Source: Rhodothermaceae bacterium
GTDB taxonomy: Bacteria; Bacteroidota; Rhodothermia; Rhodothermales; Bin80
Reading direction: 5' to 3'
NCBI GenBank assembly: GCA_009841335.1
Contig: VXLY01000079.1
Coordinates: 1-64,000 of the forward strand
DNA: 64,000 nucleotides
The translations under genes and the position numbers were made by a program. Below are positions 46,148-56,045 of the stretch, in pieces. The stretch's first letter is position 1, and every line of letters starts with the position of its first letter. The notes under the pieces were generated by a model. The model saw only the letters and a list, made by a program, of their open reading frames with translations. It was not told where the DNA came from and searched no databases.

Positions 46148-47986
46148 ATGCGGCGTAGAATCTTATTGATCGGCCTTGCCAGTGCGTGTATTGTGTATTT
46201 GTCCCATTATTCGTTGGCACAAACCGTCAATGGTCTGGTCTCCTCGCCTACGATTGGTGCACAGGAAACGGTGGCGTATACACTGGAGATTTCCGGGACG
46301 AACGCCAGTGATATCGTCAATCCCAGCCCACCGGCTGCGGAGGGCCTGACACTAGTTTCCCCAAATGCATCAAGGGGTACTAACATGTCCATTGTTAATG
46401 GACGCGTCTCCAGGAGTGTAAGCTATACCTGGCACTATAGACCCGAGGAGGAAGGCAGCGCGCGCATCCTCGAGGCGAACGTAACGATTGGTGACTCCAC
46501 CTTCCATACATCACCGGTTACCGTAACCGTTGTGCCACAGGCGCAACGACCGAGTCCTCAACGAAGATCTCTCTTCGGTGGGTTCAGTTTGTTCGACAAT
46601 CCGCCTGATGCTCCACCGGAAGTGACCGAACGGGATATCTTCATTCGCGCAACCCAGAGCGATCGTGAGGTTTACCTGAATGAGCAGATAGCGATTGATT
46701 ATAAGCTGTATTTCCGGCCGGGTACAATGCCTCGTAACAGTCGCCAAGCAGACTCCTGGGATGCCGAAGGCTTTTGGCGGGAAGAGTTGGATCTCGCTAC
46801 GGCCCTCACGCCCAATATGGTCGTGGAAAATGGTATTCGCTATCAAGTCATTTCAATCCGGCGTATCGCCGTGTTCCCGACGCGAGCGGGAGAACTCACC
46901 ATTGATCCCCTCAAAATTTCGACAGAGGTTCAATCCCCAGACGCAGACCCATTCAACAGTCCTTTGTTTTCACAAAGATATTCAACGGTTGAGCGAGCTT
47001 CGCCCGTGATAAATATCACGTCCAACCCGCTGCCTCCTGGTGCACCCGATGGGTTCACAGGTGCTGTCGGACAGTACACACTCCGTGCCGCGCTGAGCCG
47101 CAATACACTTGAGGTCGGTGAAGCACTACAACTCACGCTGACGATTGACGGGACTGGTAATATTGCCCTGATTGAAGCCCCACAACCTGAAATACCGGGA
47201 ATTTTTGAAATCTATGACCCCGAGGTAAGTATTTCGAAAATGGGCACTAACACCTTAATCAGTGGAAGCAAAACCTTTACCTGGCTACTGATTCCACGTT
47301 CTAACGGCACCTTCCAGATTCCTCCGGTCAAGTTCGTTTACTTTGATCCTTCACTGGCACAGTATATCGTGCGATCGAGCGACCTCAATCCCATAACCGT
47401 AACCGGCACGGCCGCAGCGGCTTCTGCCACAACTGTGACGGCTTCGGGCTTTCCCTTTGATGATATTGCAGTGCTTAAGCGGGATCCTAACTGGGTAACT
47501 GCTACCCATACCCCACTCCACCGGGGTACATGGTTCTATTTGCTACTCCTGATTCCCGTGCTCGGTGTTGGCGTTACCGCTGTGGTGAGGCGGCGGACAA
47601 CCCGTCTTGCTACGGATACCGCCTGGGCCAGGAACCAACGTGCACATCCTCTCGCCCGCAAACATCTCAAGACCGCACGAAAGCGTCTAACAGAGGGAGA
47701 TCCTGATGCATTCTATGCAGCGCTTGAACAGTCTGTACTCGGTTTTGTCGGCAATCGGCTGAATGTCCACGAGCGTGGACTCACACGTGCACAACTTGCA
47801 GATCAATTAAACAAGGCCGGTATTCGCACTGAAAGACAACGCGAGTTGATCAAATTCTTGGATACTTGTGATGCCGCACGCTTTGCTCCCATCGCCGCCG
47901 CAACCAGCCAAATGGAGGAGCACTTCGCTCAAGGTAGCCGGATTTTGAGCACCATTGCCCGCGAACTAGAATCTGTGATCTCATGA
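46148..47986 (+). CDS. batD: BatD, periplasmic multi-domain protein with membrane anchor
   Basis: 612 aa. A signal peptide, then repeated beta-sandwich units with the BatD pattern (IGAQETVAYTLEISGTNASDIVNPSPP; VYLNEQIAIDYKLYFRPG; LEVGEALQLTLTIDGTGNIALIEAPQPEIPG), a transmembrane helix near residue 460 (FYLLLLIPVLGVGVTAVV) and a cytoplasmic helical tail. It is the largest Bat component, probably spanning the periplasm. Its stop overlaps the batE start by 4 bp (ATGA). Confidence 0.92.
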   Translation: MRRRILLIGLASACIVYLSHYSLAQTVNGLVSSPTIGAQETVAYTLEISGTNASDIVNPSPPAAEGLTLVSPNASRGTNMSIVNGRVSRSVSYTWHYRPEEEGSARILEANVTIGDSTFHTSPVTVTVVPQAQRPSPQRRSLFGGFSLFDNPPDAPPEVTERDIFIRATQSDREVYLNEQIAIDYKLYFRPGTMPRNSRQADSWDAEGFWREELDLATALTPNMVVENGIRYQVISIRRIAVFPTRAGELTIDPLKISTEVQSPDADPFNSPLFSQRYSTVERASPVINITSNPLPPGAPDGFTGAVGQYTLRAALSRNTLEVGEALQLTLTIDGTGNIALIEAPQPEIPGIFEIYDPEVSISKMGTNTLISGSKTFTWLLIPRSNGTFQIPPVKFVYFDPSLAQYIVRSSDLNPITVTGTAAAASATTVTASGFPFDDIAVLKRDPNWVTATHTPLHRGTWFYLLLLIPVLGVGVTAVVRRRTTRLATDTAWARNQRAHPLARKHLKTARKRLTEGDPDAFYAALEQSVLGFVGNRLNVHERGLTRAQLADQLNKAGIRTERQRELIKFLDTCDAARFAPIAAATSQMEEHFAQGSRILSTIARELESVIS

Positions 47987-48723
47987 GGCATTGTGCTCTG
48001 TTGTTTGCTCTGATTGCAAATGTCGCGTTTGCGAATGCACAGCAACTAGAAGATGCGCTTCATCTTTTTGACGAAGCTAACGGGCTTGTTGAGTCCGGGG
48101 CCTACGCAGAAGCCATTGGCCAGTACCACGCTGTTCTGGAAACCGGCTTTACGAGCGGTGCCCTGTACCATAACCTTGCCAGTGCATATTTCCGTCTAGA
48201 TGAGATTGGTGAAGCCGTCCGTTATTATGAGCTTGCGCGACGTCTACTGGGAGATGATCCACAACTCCTGCATAACATCCAGATTGTGGAAGCCAAGATT
48301 CAGAGTCCCTTCTCCGAGCTTCCTACGCCATTCTGGCGGGCTTGGTGGTACACTTTGTTCGGCCAATACAGTGCTCTGAGGTTTCTAATCTCAGGTCTGG
48401 GGTTTTACTTGATTGCCTGCCTGTTGTACGCTCACTACATTTGGTCACAGACGCGCAATAACTGGCACAGGCGTGCACGCGCAGGAGCGCTGGGAGTTGG
48501 CCTGTTACTTCTTTTGATCGCAGCACTGGTTTCCGGTGAGCGAAGTTCTATTCAAGGCGCCGCCATTATTGAATCCACAACGCTCGTCACGGAAACCGGA
48601 AGCATTGACGTACCCGAGGGAGTAAAGGTGTCGTTTATCGAAGAAACGGATCTCGGTGCAGAGGTAAGCTTGCCTAATGGGGTACGCGGTTACGTAGACG
48701 CAAGTGTTCTCGGATTCTTCTAG
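47983..48723 (+). CDS. batE: BatE, TPR and SH3-like protein
   Basis: 246 aa. A signal peptide, a TPR pair (about 25-95; AYAEAIGQYHAVLETG, GALYHNLASAYFRLDEIGEAVRYYELARRL), two membrane helices (LRFLISGLGFYLIACLLYA; AGALGVGLLLLLIAALVSG) and a C-terminal SH3b-like segment (ETGSIDVPEGVKVSFIEETD ... GVRGYVDASVL). This is the usual BatE layout and it closes the operon. Confidence 0.9.
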   Translation: MRHCALLFALIANVAFANAQQLEDALHLFDEANGLVESGAYAEAIGQYHAVLETGFTSGALYHNLASAYFRLDEIGEAVRYYELARRLLGDDPQLLHNIQIVEAKIQSPFSELPTPFWRAWWYTLFGQYSALRFLISGLGFYLIACLLYAHYIWSQTRNNWHRRARAGALGVGLLLLLIAALVSGERSSIQGAAIIESTTLVTETGSIDVPEGVKVSFIEETDLGAEVSLPNGVRGYVDASVLGFF

Positions 48724-48815
48724 GTCCGATTGGAACCCCCAATCTTTCATCCGCCACGATTTGCGATAGAATTGCGCTCTCGAATGAATGTCTACAGATA
48801 ATCCAGGATACCGTG

Positions 48816-48844
48816 GTCAGTGTCTGTTCCGTAGAACCACTGAC
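48816..48844 (+). terminator. Hairpin downstream of the Bat operon
   Basis: GTCAGTG and CACTGAC form a perfect 7-bp stem around a 15-nt loop, about 90 bp after batE and just before the convergent aminotransferase stop. No strong T-run is present, so a terminator role for either strand is tentative. Confidence 0.4.
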
Positions 48845-48885
48845 AAATCAAGCGTACCCAGAAGCCTCAGTATGTGCTCGAGAGG

Positions 48886-50253
48886 CTAAGCAGGCAATTG
48901 GTCTTGCGTGGCATCCAATGCCTCACACAGCGCAGTCAACAGGAATTCCACGTCATCTTCCGTAAGAATAAGCGGCGGCGAAATCCCCAATGTGTCTCCC
49001 ATGGCCCGGAGAATCAAACCACGGTTTATTGCCTCTGCCCGAAGTTTTGTCCCCATTCCGAGCGATGACGGGAACTGGTCACGTGTGCGCTTATCTGCAA
49101 CGAGTTCTACACCTGCCACCAATCCTCTCCCACGTACCTCCCCAACAAGTGGATGAGGGGCAACACGATCCCGCAAACCTTCATGAAGCAGTGCACCAAC
49201 AGTGCGCACATGCTTCAGAATATTCCTCTCTTCATAGATTTTCAGGCACTCAAGGGCTACAGCAGCAGAAACAGGATGCCCGGTATAAGTCATCCCATGA
49301 GCAAAAACACCAACCTGATCACTCCCTGACTCTAACGCGTCATAAACTCTCTGATTGACCATGACCGCGGAAATCGGCAAATAGGAAGCGGAGAGAGCCT
49401 TGGCTGTTACCAGTATGTCCGGCTCCATGCCGACAGTCTGACTGCCCCACATATTTCCGGTCCGACCGAACCCGCATATTACCTCATCAGCTACCAATAA
49501 TACATCGTGCTTTTTCAGAACATGCTGAATCGCTTTGATATAACCTTTTGGGGGAACAATCACACCTCCCACCCCCATGATTGGCTCGGCAAAGAATGCC
49601 GCTACCGTCTCTGGACCCTCCAGGGTGATCAGTTCGTCTAGCTCCGAAGCCAATCTAGCCCCAAACGACTCCTCCGACTCACCTTCATGTGCACACCGGT
49701 AGTAATGTGGTTTGGCTGTATGCAAAAACCCTGGAAGCGGAAGATCGAATAGTTTGTGGTTTTTTGGTAGTCCAGTTAGACTTGAAGAAGCAATCAATGA
49801 GCCATGGTATGCGTCCCGACGGGCAATTATCTTTTTCTTCTTTACGCGTCCCAGTGCGTTATTGAAGAACCAGATCATTTTCACGGCTGAATCAACTGCC
49901 TCCGACCCTGAGTTTGCAAAAAATACTTTAGCCATAGGCACCGGAGCTATACGGAGTAGCTCCTCTGCCAAGGCAACACCAGGCGGATGGCTTGCCGACG
50001 CAAACATATGCATGAATGGCAGTTCCTGGAACTGCCGATAGGCTGCATCCGCTAGCCGACTCTCACTAAATCCGAGCGAAGCTGACCACAAACCTGCCAC
50101 ACCCTCCAGATAACGATTCCCGTGCTCATCAAATACCCACACACCCTCTCCGCGGGTAAATACCATGGGATTGTGGGTACCCAATGACGTAAAGGGATGC
50201 AGAACCGAAGCACGATCCTGAGCCGAAATTGCACTGGAAGCAGACTCTGGCAT
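48886..50253 (-). CDS. Class III (omega-amino-acid type) aminotransferase
   Basis: 455 aa from ATG 50253 (ORF track starts four codons earlier). PLP fold-type I, class III signatures: FANSGSEAVDSAVKM, DAYHGSLIASSSLTG, LLVADEVICGFGRTG and the PLP lysine in LVTAKALSASYLPI. The long N terminus and RGEGVWVFDEHGNRYLEGVAGLW fit beta-alanine/taurine/putrescine:pyruvate-type transaminases. The amino donor cannot be determined from sequence alone. It is monocistronic as far as can be seen. Confidence 0.88.
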   Translation of the reverse strand: MPESASSAISAQDRASVLHPFTSLGTHNPMVFTRGEGVWVFDEHGNRYLEGVAGLWSASLGFSESRLADAAYRQFQELPFMHMFASASHPPGVALAEELLRIAPVPMAKVFFANSGSEAVDSAVKMIWFFNNALGRVKKKKIIARRDAYHGSLIASSSLTGLPKNHKLFDLPLPGFLHTAKPHYYRCAHEGESEESFGARLASELDELITLEGPETVAAFFAEPIMGVGGVIVPPKGYIKAIQHVLKKHDVLLVADEVICGFGRTGNMWGSQTVGMEPDILVTAKALSASYLPISAVMVNQRVYDALESGSDQVGVFAHGMTYTGHPVSAAVALECLKIYEERNILKHVRTVGALLHEGLRDRVAPHPLVGEVRGRGLVAGVELVADKRTRDQFPSSLGMGTKLRAEAINRGLILRAMGDTLGISPPLILTEDDVEFLLTALCEALDATQDQLPA

Positions 50254-50348
50254 GACTATGACCAATAGCTTATGATTCTCAAATACTCCCGCCCCTCATA
50301 ACACTAAACAACGAGTGCTTTGGAGCGTACCGCTGTGAACCGGAGAGT

Positions 50349-50684
50349 TCAGCTCTTGGACCGTGCCTCCTCCAGCGTCCCGTAGACACTTACAATCTGA
50401 TCAAATCCACTGATCTCAAATACCTCCCGTACTGCAAAAGACAAACCACAAACAGAAAAGGATTTGGGAGGCCTGAATGCTTTCGCCAGCTCGAGAACAA
50501 CTCGCAAGCCTGCACTGCTGATGAAGTTTACCTTGCTGAACTCCAGGATGAGTACACGATCCTCATCCGTCGTGCCCTCAAGGATAGATTGCTTGAAGAG
50601 AGCAGTGTTCGAACTATCAATCCTGCCATCCAGAATCGCAGCCTTAGCGTCGTTTTCGCTGTTCCAGGTAACCCTTAGAGACAT
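50349..50684 (-). CDS. STAS-domain anti-sigma-factor antagonist
   Basis: 111 aa, a single STAS domain. The phospho-acceptor loop reads VNFISSAGLRVVLELA, where Ser57 aligns with the phosphorylated serine of SpoIIAA. Such proteins relieve anti-sigma inhibition in partner-switching systems or regulate other targets. No anti-sigma kinase or sigma factor gene is adjacent. Confidence 0.9.
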   Translation of the reverse strand: MSLRVTWNSENDAKAAILDGRIDSSNTALFKQSILEGTTDEDRVLILEFSKVNFISSAGLRVVLELAKAFRPPKSFSVCGLSFAVREVFEISGFDQIVSVYGTLEEARSKS

Positions 50685-50863
50685 GAAATTTACCCCAATT
50701 CTTGTTTAATAAGACAAAACACAAGCCTACAACGTCGCGTAAAGCAACTTTCCCAGCGCTGTAAACATCACAATAAGGCTCGATTTTCGTCCGAACCCCT
50801 TAGAAACACTTTTGTTGCATTGTGGGAAGGCCTGCCCCGTGTATAACGCAGTCACATCAGTTC

Positions 50864-52678
50864 ATGGCGTCATCGCAGTACTTAGTCACCGCCCGTAAAT
50901 ACCGTCCGCAAGTCTTTGAAGACCTCGTGGCGCAGTCACATGTGGTCCAGACACTGATAAATGCCCTCAAACTGGGACGGCTAGCCCATGCTTACCTCTT
51001 TACCGGGCCTCGCGGCGTTGGAAAAACAACTGCAGCCAGAATCCTGGCGAAGGCCATTAACTGCACGGAGAAGTCCGGCGGAGAAGTCGAACCCTGCCTA
51101 AATTGCGACTCCTGTAAAGACTTCGAAACACAGCGAAGTCTGAATATCTTTGAGATAGACGCGGCCTCCAACAATCGCGTGGAGGATATCCGCGAGTTGC
51201 GCGAAAATGTTCGTGTCCCACCACAAGGAGGGCGTCGCAAGGTGTATATCATTGATGAAGTACACATGCTCACCACTGCGGCCTTTAATGCACTCCTGAA
51301 AACATTGGAGGAACCTCCACCACACGTACTCTTTATTTTTGCAACCACAGAGCCGCATAAGGTTCTTCCGACTATCCTGTCCCGCTGCCAGCGCTTTGAT
51401 TTTCGGCGTATTCCAACAAAAGATATTGTTGATCATCTCAGTAAAATCTGCAAGAGTGAAGGGGTCACCGCAGATGAAGATGCGCTCCATCTCATTGCTA
51501 ACAAAGGAGATGGTGCCCTGCGCGATGCACTCAGCGTCTTTGATCAGGCTGTGGCACTCTGTGGATCAAATCTTAAGTACTCCACTTTGGCCGGTGCACT
51601 GCGTGTGGTGGACATAGAACTGTATTTCGAGGCCACACGGTACATAGCGCAGCGGGAAGCGGGCCTTATGCTCAGCCTCACCGAAAGAATCATGTCGGAT
51701 GGACACGATGTGAGAGAGTTTTTCAGCGGTCTGGCAGAACATGTACGTAACCTGTTGATTGCCGTTACGCTAGGTACGGATGCCCTGATTGATGTTAGTA
51801 AAAGGCTGCGTGCACGGTATGTGGAAGCTGCCGAGGAGTTCACCGAAACCGTGCTGCTCCGCATCCTGATGGTCATAGATGAAACCCAGAGCAGGCTGCC
51901 AACTTCTACGTCTCCCCGTCTGGCAGTAGAGCTGGCCATGATCAAGATGGTACGAATGGGGGATAGCGTCGATCTTTCGGACGCCTTGGCACAGATTCGC
52001 CGCCTGGAGCGTATGGTGCAGCATACACCTGTGCAGCGGCCGGCTACCGCAACTGCGATGCCGCCGCCCACACAAAACACGCCTCCTCCCAGACACACTC
52101 CCCCCTCTGGAACTAAACCCGCCCCGTCTCCCCGCAATGCCGGCACTACTTCGGACACCCAACATATTAGTGCCCCACAGTCGCATGCCATTGGAGGCGA
52201 ATCCGTCCTGGATCGCCATCGACGAAAAAAAACCACCCCCGAGCAAACACACCACTCTCCCGTTCAACCACAGCAGGAAAAATCTCAGCCCGATCAAATT
52301 CCCCAGCCAGGCCTCCAGGAGGCTTGGTCGCAGGTCCTGACAGTCCTGGCCAAACATAACAATGTACAAGGCGTCCAGACCATGATGGACTCTCGTGCCA
52401 TAAACACGTCTGGCAATACCCTGAAGGTCGCAGTTGCCAACGATATTGTCAGGGGCGTTGCAAGAGATGCAAATATGCTGGAAGCCATTAAAAAATCCAT
52501 GCAGACAATTTCCGTCCTTAACGGCCTTGAAGTCGATTTCGTCGTTAGACCGGAGCTCTTTCCATCAATGAACCCCGATTGGAATGCCGAAATAGAAAAA
52601 CTGAAGAAGCAATTCCCCAGCCTACGACTGCTCACCGAAGCCCTTGACCTTCACCTGGCAAATAATCCCACGCCCTAA
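50864..52678 (+). CDS. dnaX: DNA polymerase III subunit tau/gamma
   Basis: 604 aa from ATG 50864 (the ORF-track start adds 14 residues unlike DnaX). AAA+ motifs: GPRGVGKTTAARILAK (Walker A), CLNCDSC (zinc cysteines), VYIIDEVHML (Walker B) and TILSRCQRFDF (sensor/SRC). Domain III ends near residue 390; residues about 400-485 are a Pro/Thr/Gln-rich linker, followed by a C-terminal domain. It loads the beta clamp and tethers the polymerase. In the linker an A8 run (52225-52232) could allow a shorter gamma-like product. It heads dnaX-ybaB-recR. Confidence 0.95.
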   Translation: MASSQYLVTARKYRPQVFEDLVAQSHVVQTLINALKLGRLAHAYLFTGPRGVGKTTAARILAKAINCTEKSGGEVEPCLNCDSCKDFETQRSLNIFEIDAASNNRVEDIRELRENVRVPPQGGRRKVYIIDEVHMLTTAAFNALLKTLEEPPPHVLFIFATTEPHKVLPTILSRCQRFDFRRIPTKDIVDHLSKICKSEGVTADEDALHLIANKGDGALRDALSVFDQAVALCGSNLKYSTLAGALRVVDIELYFEATRYIAQREAGLMLSLTERIMSDGHDVREFFSGLAEHVRNLLIAVTLGTDALIDVSKRLRARYVEAAEEFTETVLLRILMVIDETQSRLPTSTSPRLAVELAMIKMVRMGDSVDLSDALAQIRRLERMVQHTPVQRPATATAMPPPTQNTPPPRHTPPSGTKPAPSPRNAGTTSDTQHISAPQSHAIGGESVLDRHRRKKTTPEQTHHSPVQPQQEKSQPDQIPQPGLQEAWSQVLTVLAKHNNVQGVQTMMDSRAINTSGNTLKVAVANDIVRGVARDANMLEAIKKSMQTISVLNGLEVDFVVRPELFPSMNPDWNAEIEKLKKQFPSLRLLTEALDLHLANNPTP

Positions 52679-52692
52679 GCAACAATACAACC

Positions 52693-53013
52693 ATGTCAAA
52701 TATTTTCAAAAAAATGGCCGAAATGCAAAAACAGATGGCCAGTGTACAAGAAATGGTCGGCCGGATCACAGCCACCTCGGAAGCCGGAGGTGGAATGATC
52801 AAGGTGACTGCCACCGGATCCCAGCGCATTGTCAAGGTTGAGCTAGATCCCGATATCGTTGATCCGGAGGATATAGAAATGCTGCAGGACCTCATCATAG
52901 CAGGCGTAAACAAAGCCCTTGAAGAAGCTGGCGAAGCTGCACAGAACGAACTCCGAGATCAGGCCGGAAACTTTCTCCCGAAAAATATGGATCTCTCCAA
53001 GTTTGGACTCTGA
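52693..53013 (+). CDS. ybaB: YbaB/EbfC nucleoid-associated protein
   Basis: 106 aa with the family pattern FKKMAEMQKQM, GGGMIKVTATGSQRIVKVELDPDIVDPEDIEMLQDLIIAGVNKAL. It forms small DNA-binding dimers with a pincer shape. It sits between dnaX and recR, the near-universal arrangement, with 3-14 bp gaps. Confidence 0.96.
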   Translation: MSNIFKKMAEMQKQMASVQEMVGRITATSEAGGGMIKVTATGSQRIVKVELDPDIVDPEDIEMLQDLIIAGVNKALEEAGEAAQNELRDQAGNFLPKNMDLSKFGL

Positions 53014-53016
53014 GTT

Positions 53017-53631
53017 ATGCAATTCGCCTCAGAATCGGTGGAAATACTGATTGAGCAATTCTCGAAGCTCCCCACTATCGGCCGTAAGAGTGCGCGGCGA
53101 CTGGCTGCACATGTTCTCAAAATGCCGAAAAAAGAAGTGTCCCAACTTGCAACTGCACTGCTTGAGGTTAAAGAACGAGTACGCGCCTGTCGAATCTGCC
53201 GGAACATAACGGATACGGAGATCTGCATCATATGTAGTTCCAGCAAACGGGCCGTAGAAATGATTTGTGTCGTACAGGATCCCGAGGACATTCTAGCACT
53301 CGAGCGCACGGGCGAGTATCGTGGTACATATCACGTCCTGGGCGGAGTGATCTCACCACTGGACGGGGTTGGTCCAGATGATTTGAATATCCGTTCCTTA
53401 CTTGAACGCATTGGAAAACCGGACTCGGAGATTTCCGAGATAATCCTGGCGATAAGCCCCACCGTGGAAGGAGATACGACTGCTTTCTACTTAGCCCAGT
53501 TGCTGGAGCCCTTCGGGATAAGGATTACGCGCCTTGCCCGGGGAATCCCTGTTGGCCTCACCCTAACCTATGCGGACGAAGCTACACTATCCCGAGCTAT
53601 TGCCGGGCGTGACGTTATGTCGGAACCATGA
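53017..53631 (+). CDS. recR: Recombination protein RecR
   Basis: 204 aa. The helix-hairpin-helix [14 protein letters not shown], the zinc finger with Cys58, Cys61, Cys70 and Cys73, and a Toprim domain ([29 protein letters not shown]) appear in the RecR order. It works with RecO and RecF to load RecA on gapped DNA. Its last 45 bp overlap the end of the convergent symporter gene. Confidence 0.96.
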   Translation: MQFASESVEILIEQFSKLPTIGRKSARRLAAHVLKMPKKEVSQLATALLEVKERVRACRICRNITDTEICIICSSSKRAVEMICVVQDPEDILALERTGEYRGTYHVLGGVISPLDGVGPDDLNIRSLLERIGKPDSEISEIILAISPTVEGDTTAFYLAQLLEPFGIRITRLARGIPVGLTLTYADEATLSRAIAGRDVMSEP

Positions 53632-55260
53632 AAAAAGCATACCAACGGAAAATACCGTCACAGCTCCAACCACATTGTGCCATAAAAAGGAGACCTCCGG
53701 CGCCAAAAAATTGACTGCTGCAACAGCCCCCATCCCCGCAATCAGTCCGTAAAAGGCCCCCACACCACGCCCGGCAGGGACCATTGCAAGAATAAAGACT
53801 CCCAAGATTGAACCATAGAAGAAAGAACCAAACCGATTCACAACCTCAATCAACGAGCCCAGGGTCACCGCAAAAGTAGCCACAAAACATGCAAATATCC
53901 CCCAGAAACCTGTGGCTAGTTTACTGACCCAGAGCATGTGACGCTCAGGAGCATCCGGGCGAATCCATCGCCGATAAAAATCAATTACTGTTGCCGTAGA
54001 AAGTGAATTGAGTTCGGAAGAGATACTGGACATGGCAGCAGCCATTATCGCCGCAATGAAGAGCCCGGTCAATCCCAAGGGAAGAATATCCAGGGCGAAG
54101 CGCGGCATGATATAATTCACATCTCTGACGGATTCCTCCCCGGTAGCTTCGCGTACGAGATTAAGTGCATCGTTACGCAAGTTACCTACGTTGCTCTCAT
54201 GTGCTTCCAGCCGCTCGGCTGCACCTGGCAAGCCCGCAGCAACCTCCTCGGCAGCGGCTGCTCGCGCCGTAAACTCTGTGCCGTATTGACTTTCCAGTTC
54301 GGCATACTCCTGCGGAGCGTGATTGCGCACCGCAGCTTCATGCGCCGGATTGTACAGGAGGGGAGGTGCCTGAAATAAATAGAAAACAAATACCAGAACC
54401 CCAATGAGCAATACCAGAGACTGAAGTGGAATTTTCCAGTAGGCGCTCATCAGAAGGGAGCGTCGCGCCTCTACGACCGAACGGGCCGCCAAGTAGCGCT
54501 GCACCTGACTCTGGTCTGTCCCGAAATAGGACAACATCAAGAACGTTCCTCCCAGAAGTCCAGACCAGAATGTGTATGTTTCGTTAAGAGTGAATGAAAA
54601 ATCAAATACTTGAAGCCTGCCGGTAGCCCCGGCAATCTGAAGAGCATCGTGAGGGTTCACCGGCATCTTTACAAGAAGAACAACCACGACAGCTGCCAGA
54701 GAAAGTACTATCAGCACCATTTGCTTCACATCCGCCCATGCCACTGCCTGAATACCGCCAAACATCGTGTACAGTACCGTAGGGATTCCAATCACGGCTA
54801 CACTTAGCGTAAGATCCCACCCAAACACTGCCGCCATAACCACAGCCGGTGCGGCTAGTATGGTCCCGCAACTCATACCGCGGGACATCAAAAAAAGAAA
54901 ACTGGTAAGCGACCGTGTCCCGGGTCCAAAACGCTTCTCCAAATACTCGTACGCCGTGTACACTCCGCTCCGATGCAGAAACGGCACCAGCGTAACCCCC
55001 AGGATCACCATAGCCAAGGGAAGACCAAAGTAAAACTGAATAAAGCGGATACCATCGGTCGCGCCTTGGCCTGTGGTCCCGATCATAGTCACGGCAGAGA
55101 GCTGTGTGGCCATGACCGAAAGTCCAACGGCCCACCAAGGAAGACTCTGGTTTGCCAGAAAATATCCTTTGAGGCGATCAGTGTCTCTAGAACGACGAAG
55201 CCCGTCCCATAGGACGTAGGCGAGATACGCCGCCACAATGAACCAATTAATCGGATGCAT
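53587..55260 (-). CDS. Sodium:solute symporter (SSS family)
   Basis: 557 aa, about 13 predicted membrane helices. SSS signatures: [36 protein letters not shown] near the N terminus, [17 protein letters not shown], and [32 protein letters not shown], the conserved sodium-site region. A soluble-looking insertion (about 300-370; [16 protein letters not shown] onward) separates two helices. The substrate is unknown; sugars, solutes or carboxylates are all possible. It is preceded by a 38-aa membrane peptide gene with a 3-bp gap. Confidence 0.92.
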   Translation of the reverse strand: MHPINWFIVAAYLAYVLWDGLRRSRDTDRLKGYFLANQSLPWWAVGLSVMATQLSAVTMIGTTGQGATDGIRFIQFYFGLPLAMVILGVTLVPFLHRSGVYTAYEYLEKRFGPGTRSLTSFLFLMSRGMSCGTILAAPAVVMAAVFGWDLTLSVAVIGIPTVLYTMFGGIQAVAWADVKQMVLIVLSLAAVVVVLLVKMPVNPHDALQIAGATGRLQVFDFSFTLNETYTFWSGLLGGTFLMLSYFGTDQSQVQRYLAARSVVEARRSLLMSAYWKIPLQSLVLLIGVLVFVFYLFQAPPLLYNPAHEAAVRNHAPQEYAELESQYGTEFTARAAAAEEVAAGLPGAAERLEAHESNVGNLRNDALNLVREATGEESVRDVNYIMPRFALDILPLGLTGLFIAAIMAAAMSSISSELNSLSTATVIDFYRRWIRPDAPERHMLWVSKLATGFWGIFACFVATFAVTLGSLIEVVNRFGSFFYGSILGVFILAMVPAGRGVGAFYGLIAGMGAVAAVNFLAPEVSFLWHNVVGAVTVFSVGMLFSWFRHNVTPGNSSG

Positions 55261-55263
55261 TAC

Positions 55264-55380
55264 TTAGTTGTAGATTGCGTGCAAAAGCCACAGAATCAAC
55301 ATTATTATCCCTTGAGCGGCAAAGACGCGAATCAGCGTATGAATATATGATTCGGAAGATTTTTGATCCAATTCGGTCAT
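55264..55380 (-). CDS. Small single-helix membrane protein preceding the symporter
   Basis: 38 aa, missing from the ORF track. It reads MTELDQKSSESYIHTLIRVF then a hydrophobic helix GIIMLILWLLHAIYN and stops 3 bp before the symporter ATG. The tight linkage and helix suggest a companion subunit or leader peptide for the symporter. No family name can be given. Confidence 0.6.
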   Translation of the reverse strand: MTELDQKSSESYIHTLIRVFAAQGIIMLILWLLHAIYN

Positions 55381-55397
55381 ATGAATTTACTTGCTAT

Positions 55398-56045
55398 TTA
55401 CCGATCCCCATAGGCCTGCAGTGCAGTTCCGCTAAGTGCCGCTGCAGATTCGGAGCATAGCTGGATTGCTAGCTCAATCAGGTCATCAGCACGAACACCT
55501 GTACCTGTGCTTTTGCCATATCGGATGATTGACGGCGCAAGAGCGTACGTGCGCAGTACAGGATATTCCGCCGCAACCGCCTCAACTAGCCGTAGTAACC
55601 CCGCTTTGCTTGCAGCATAAGCCCCTCCGCGCGCCAAAGCCGCTTCAAGGCCTGAACGAGCACATATGCCCACTAGTGTCCCTCCTTCCGGGAGCATGTG
55701 TCGGGCTGCTTCTCGAAAGCACAAAAAACTGGACGTAAGATTCACACGCATCATGCGCTCCCAATCTTCCAGTCTAGTGTCCAGCAGAGGCCACTCATTC
55801 CACATCCCAACCGCATGCACCAAAACATCAATACGACCATACTGATCCTTTATACGGGCAAAAGCATCTGTGACCTCGGCTTCCTTAGTCAGGTCCAGGG
55901 CTAATTGTGTAGTATCCACACGTCCAATAGACACCACACATGCTCCGATCTCTCCAAAACGTGCAACCAGGCGCTGACCTAATCGACCGCCCGCACCTGT
56001 TATGACCACTGTCTTATCCTGTAAATGCGAATTGTTACAACTCAT
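55398..56045 (-). CDS. Short-chain dehydrogenase/reductase
   Basis: 215 aa. The Rossmann motif VVITGAGGRLGQRL, the NNAG-equivalent LVHAVGMWNEW and the YAASKAG catalytic Tyr-Lys pair are present; the catalytic Ser is in ICARSGLEAA. It is slightly shorter than typical SDRs (about 245 aa). Substrate is unknown. Its start overlaps the DUF4440 stop by 4 bp (ATGA), and it is 17 bp upstream of the small symporter companion, so all four genes probably form one operon. Confidence 0.88.
   Translation of the reverse strand: MSCNNSHLQDKTVVITGAGGRLGQRLVARFGEIGACVVSIGRVDTTQLALDLTKEAEVTDAFARIKDQYGRIDVLVHAVGMWNEWPLLDTRLEDWERMMRVNLTSSFLCFREAARHMLPEGGTLVGICARSGLEAALARGGAYAASKAGLLRLVEAVAAEYPVLRTYALAPSIIRYGKSTGTGVRADDLIELAIQLCSESAAALSGTALQAYGDR

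Noticed and set aside
45698-46220. Minus-strand ORFs rich in Leu or Pro over batC
   Set aside because: They are reverse-strand readings of the Gln/Glu-rich repeat codons of batC.
50700-50863. Possible 4.5S/SRP RNA upstream of dnaX
   Set aside because: The conserved GGAAGCAGC-type SRP apical loop is not present.
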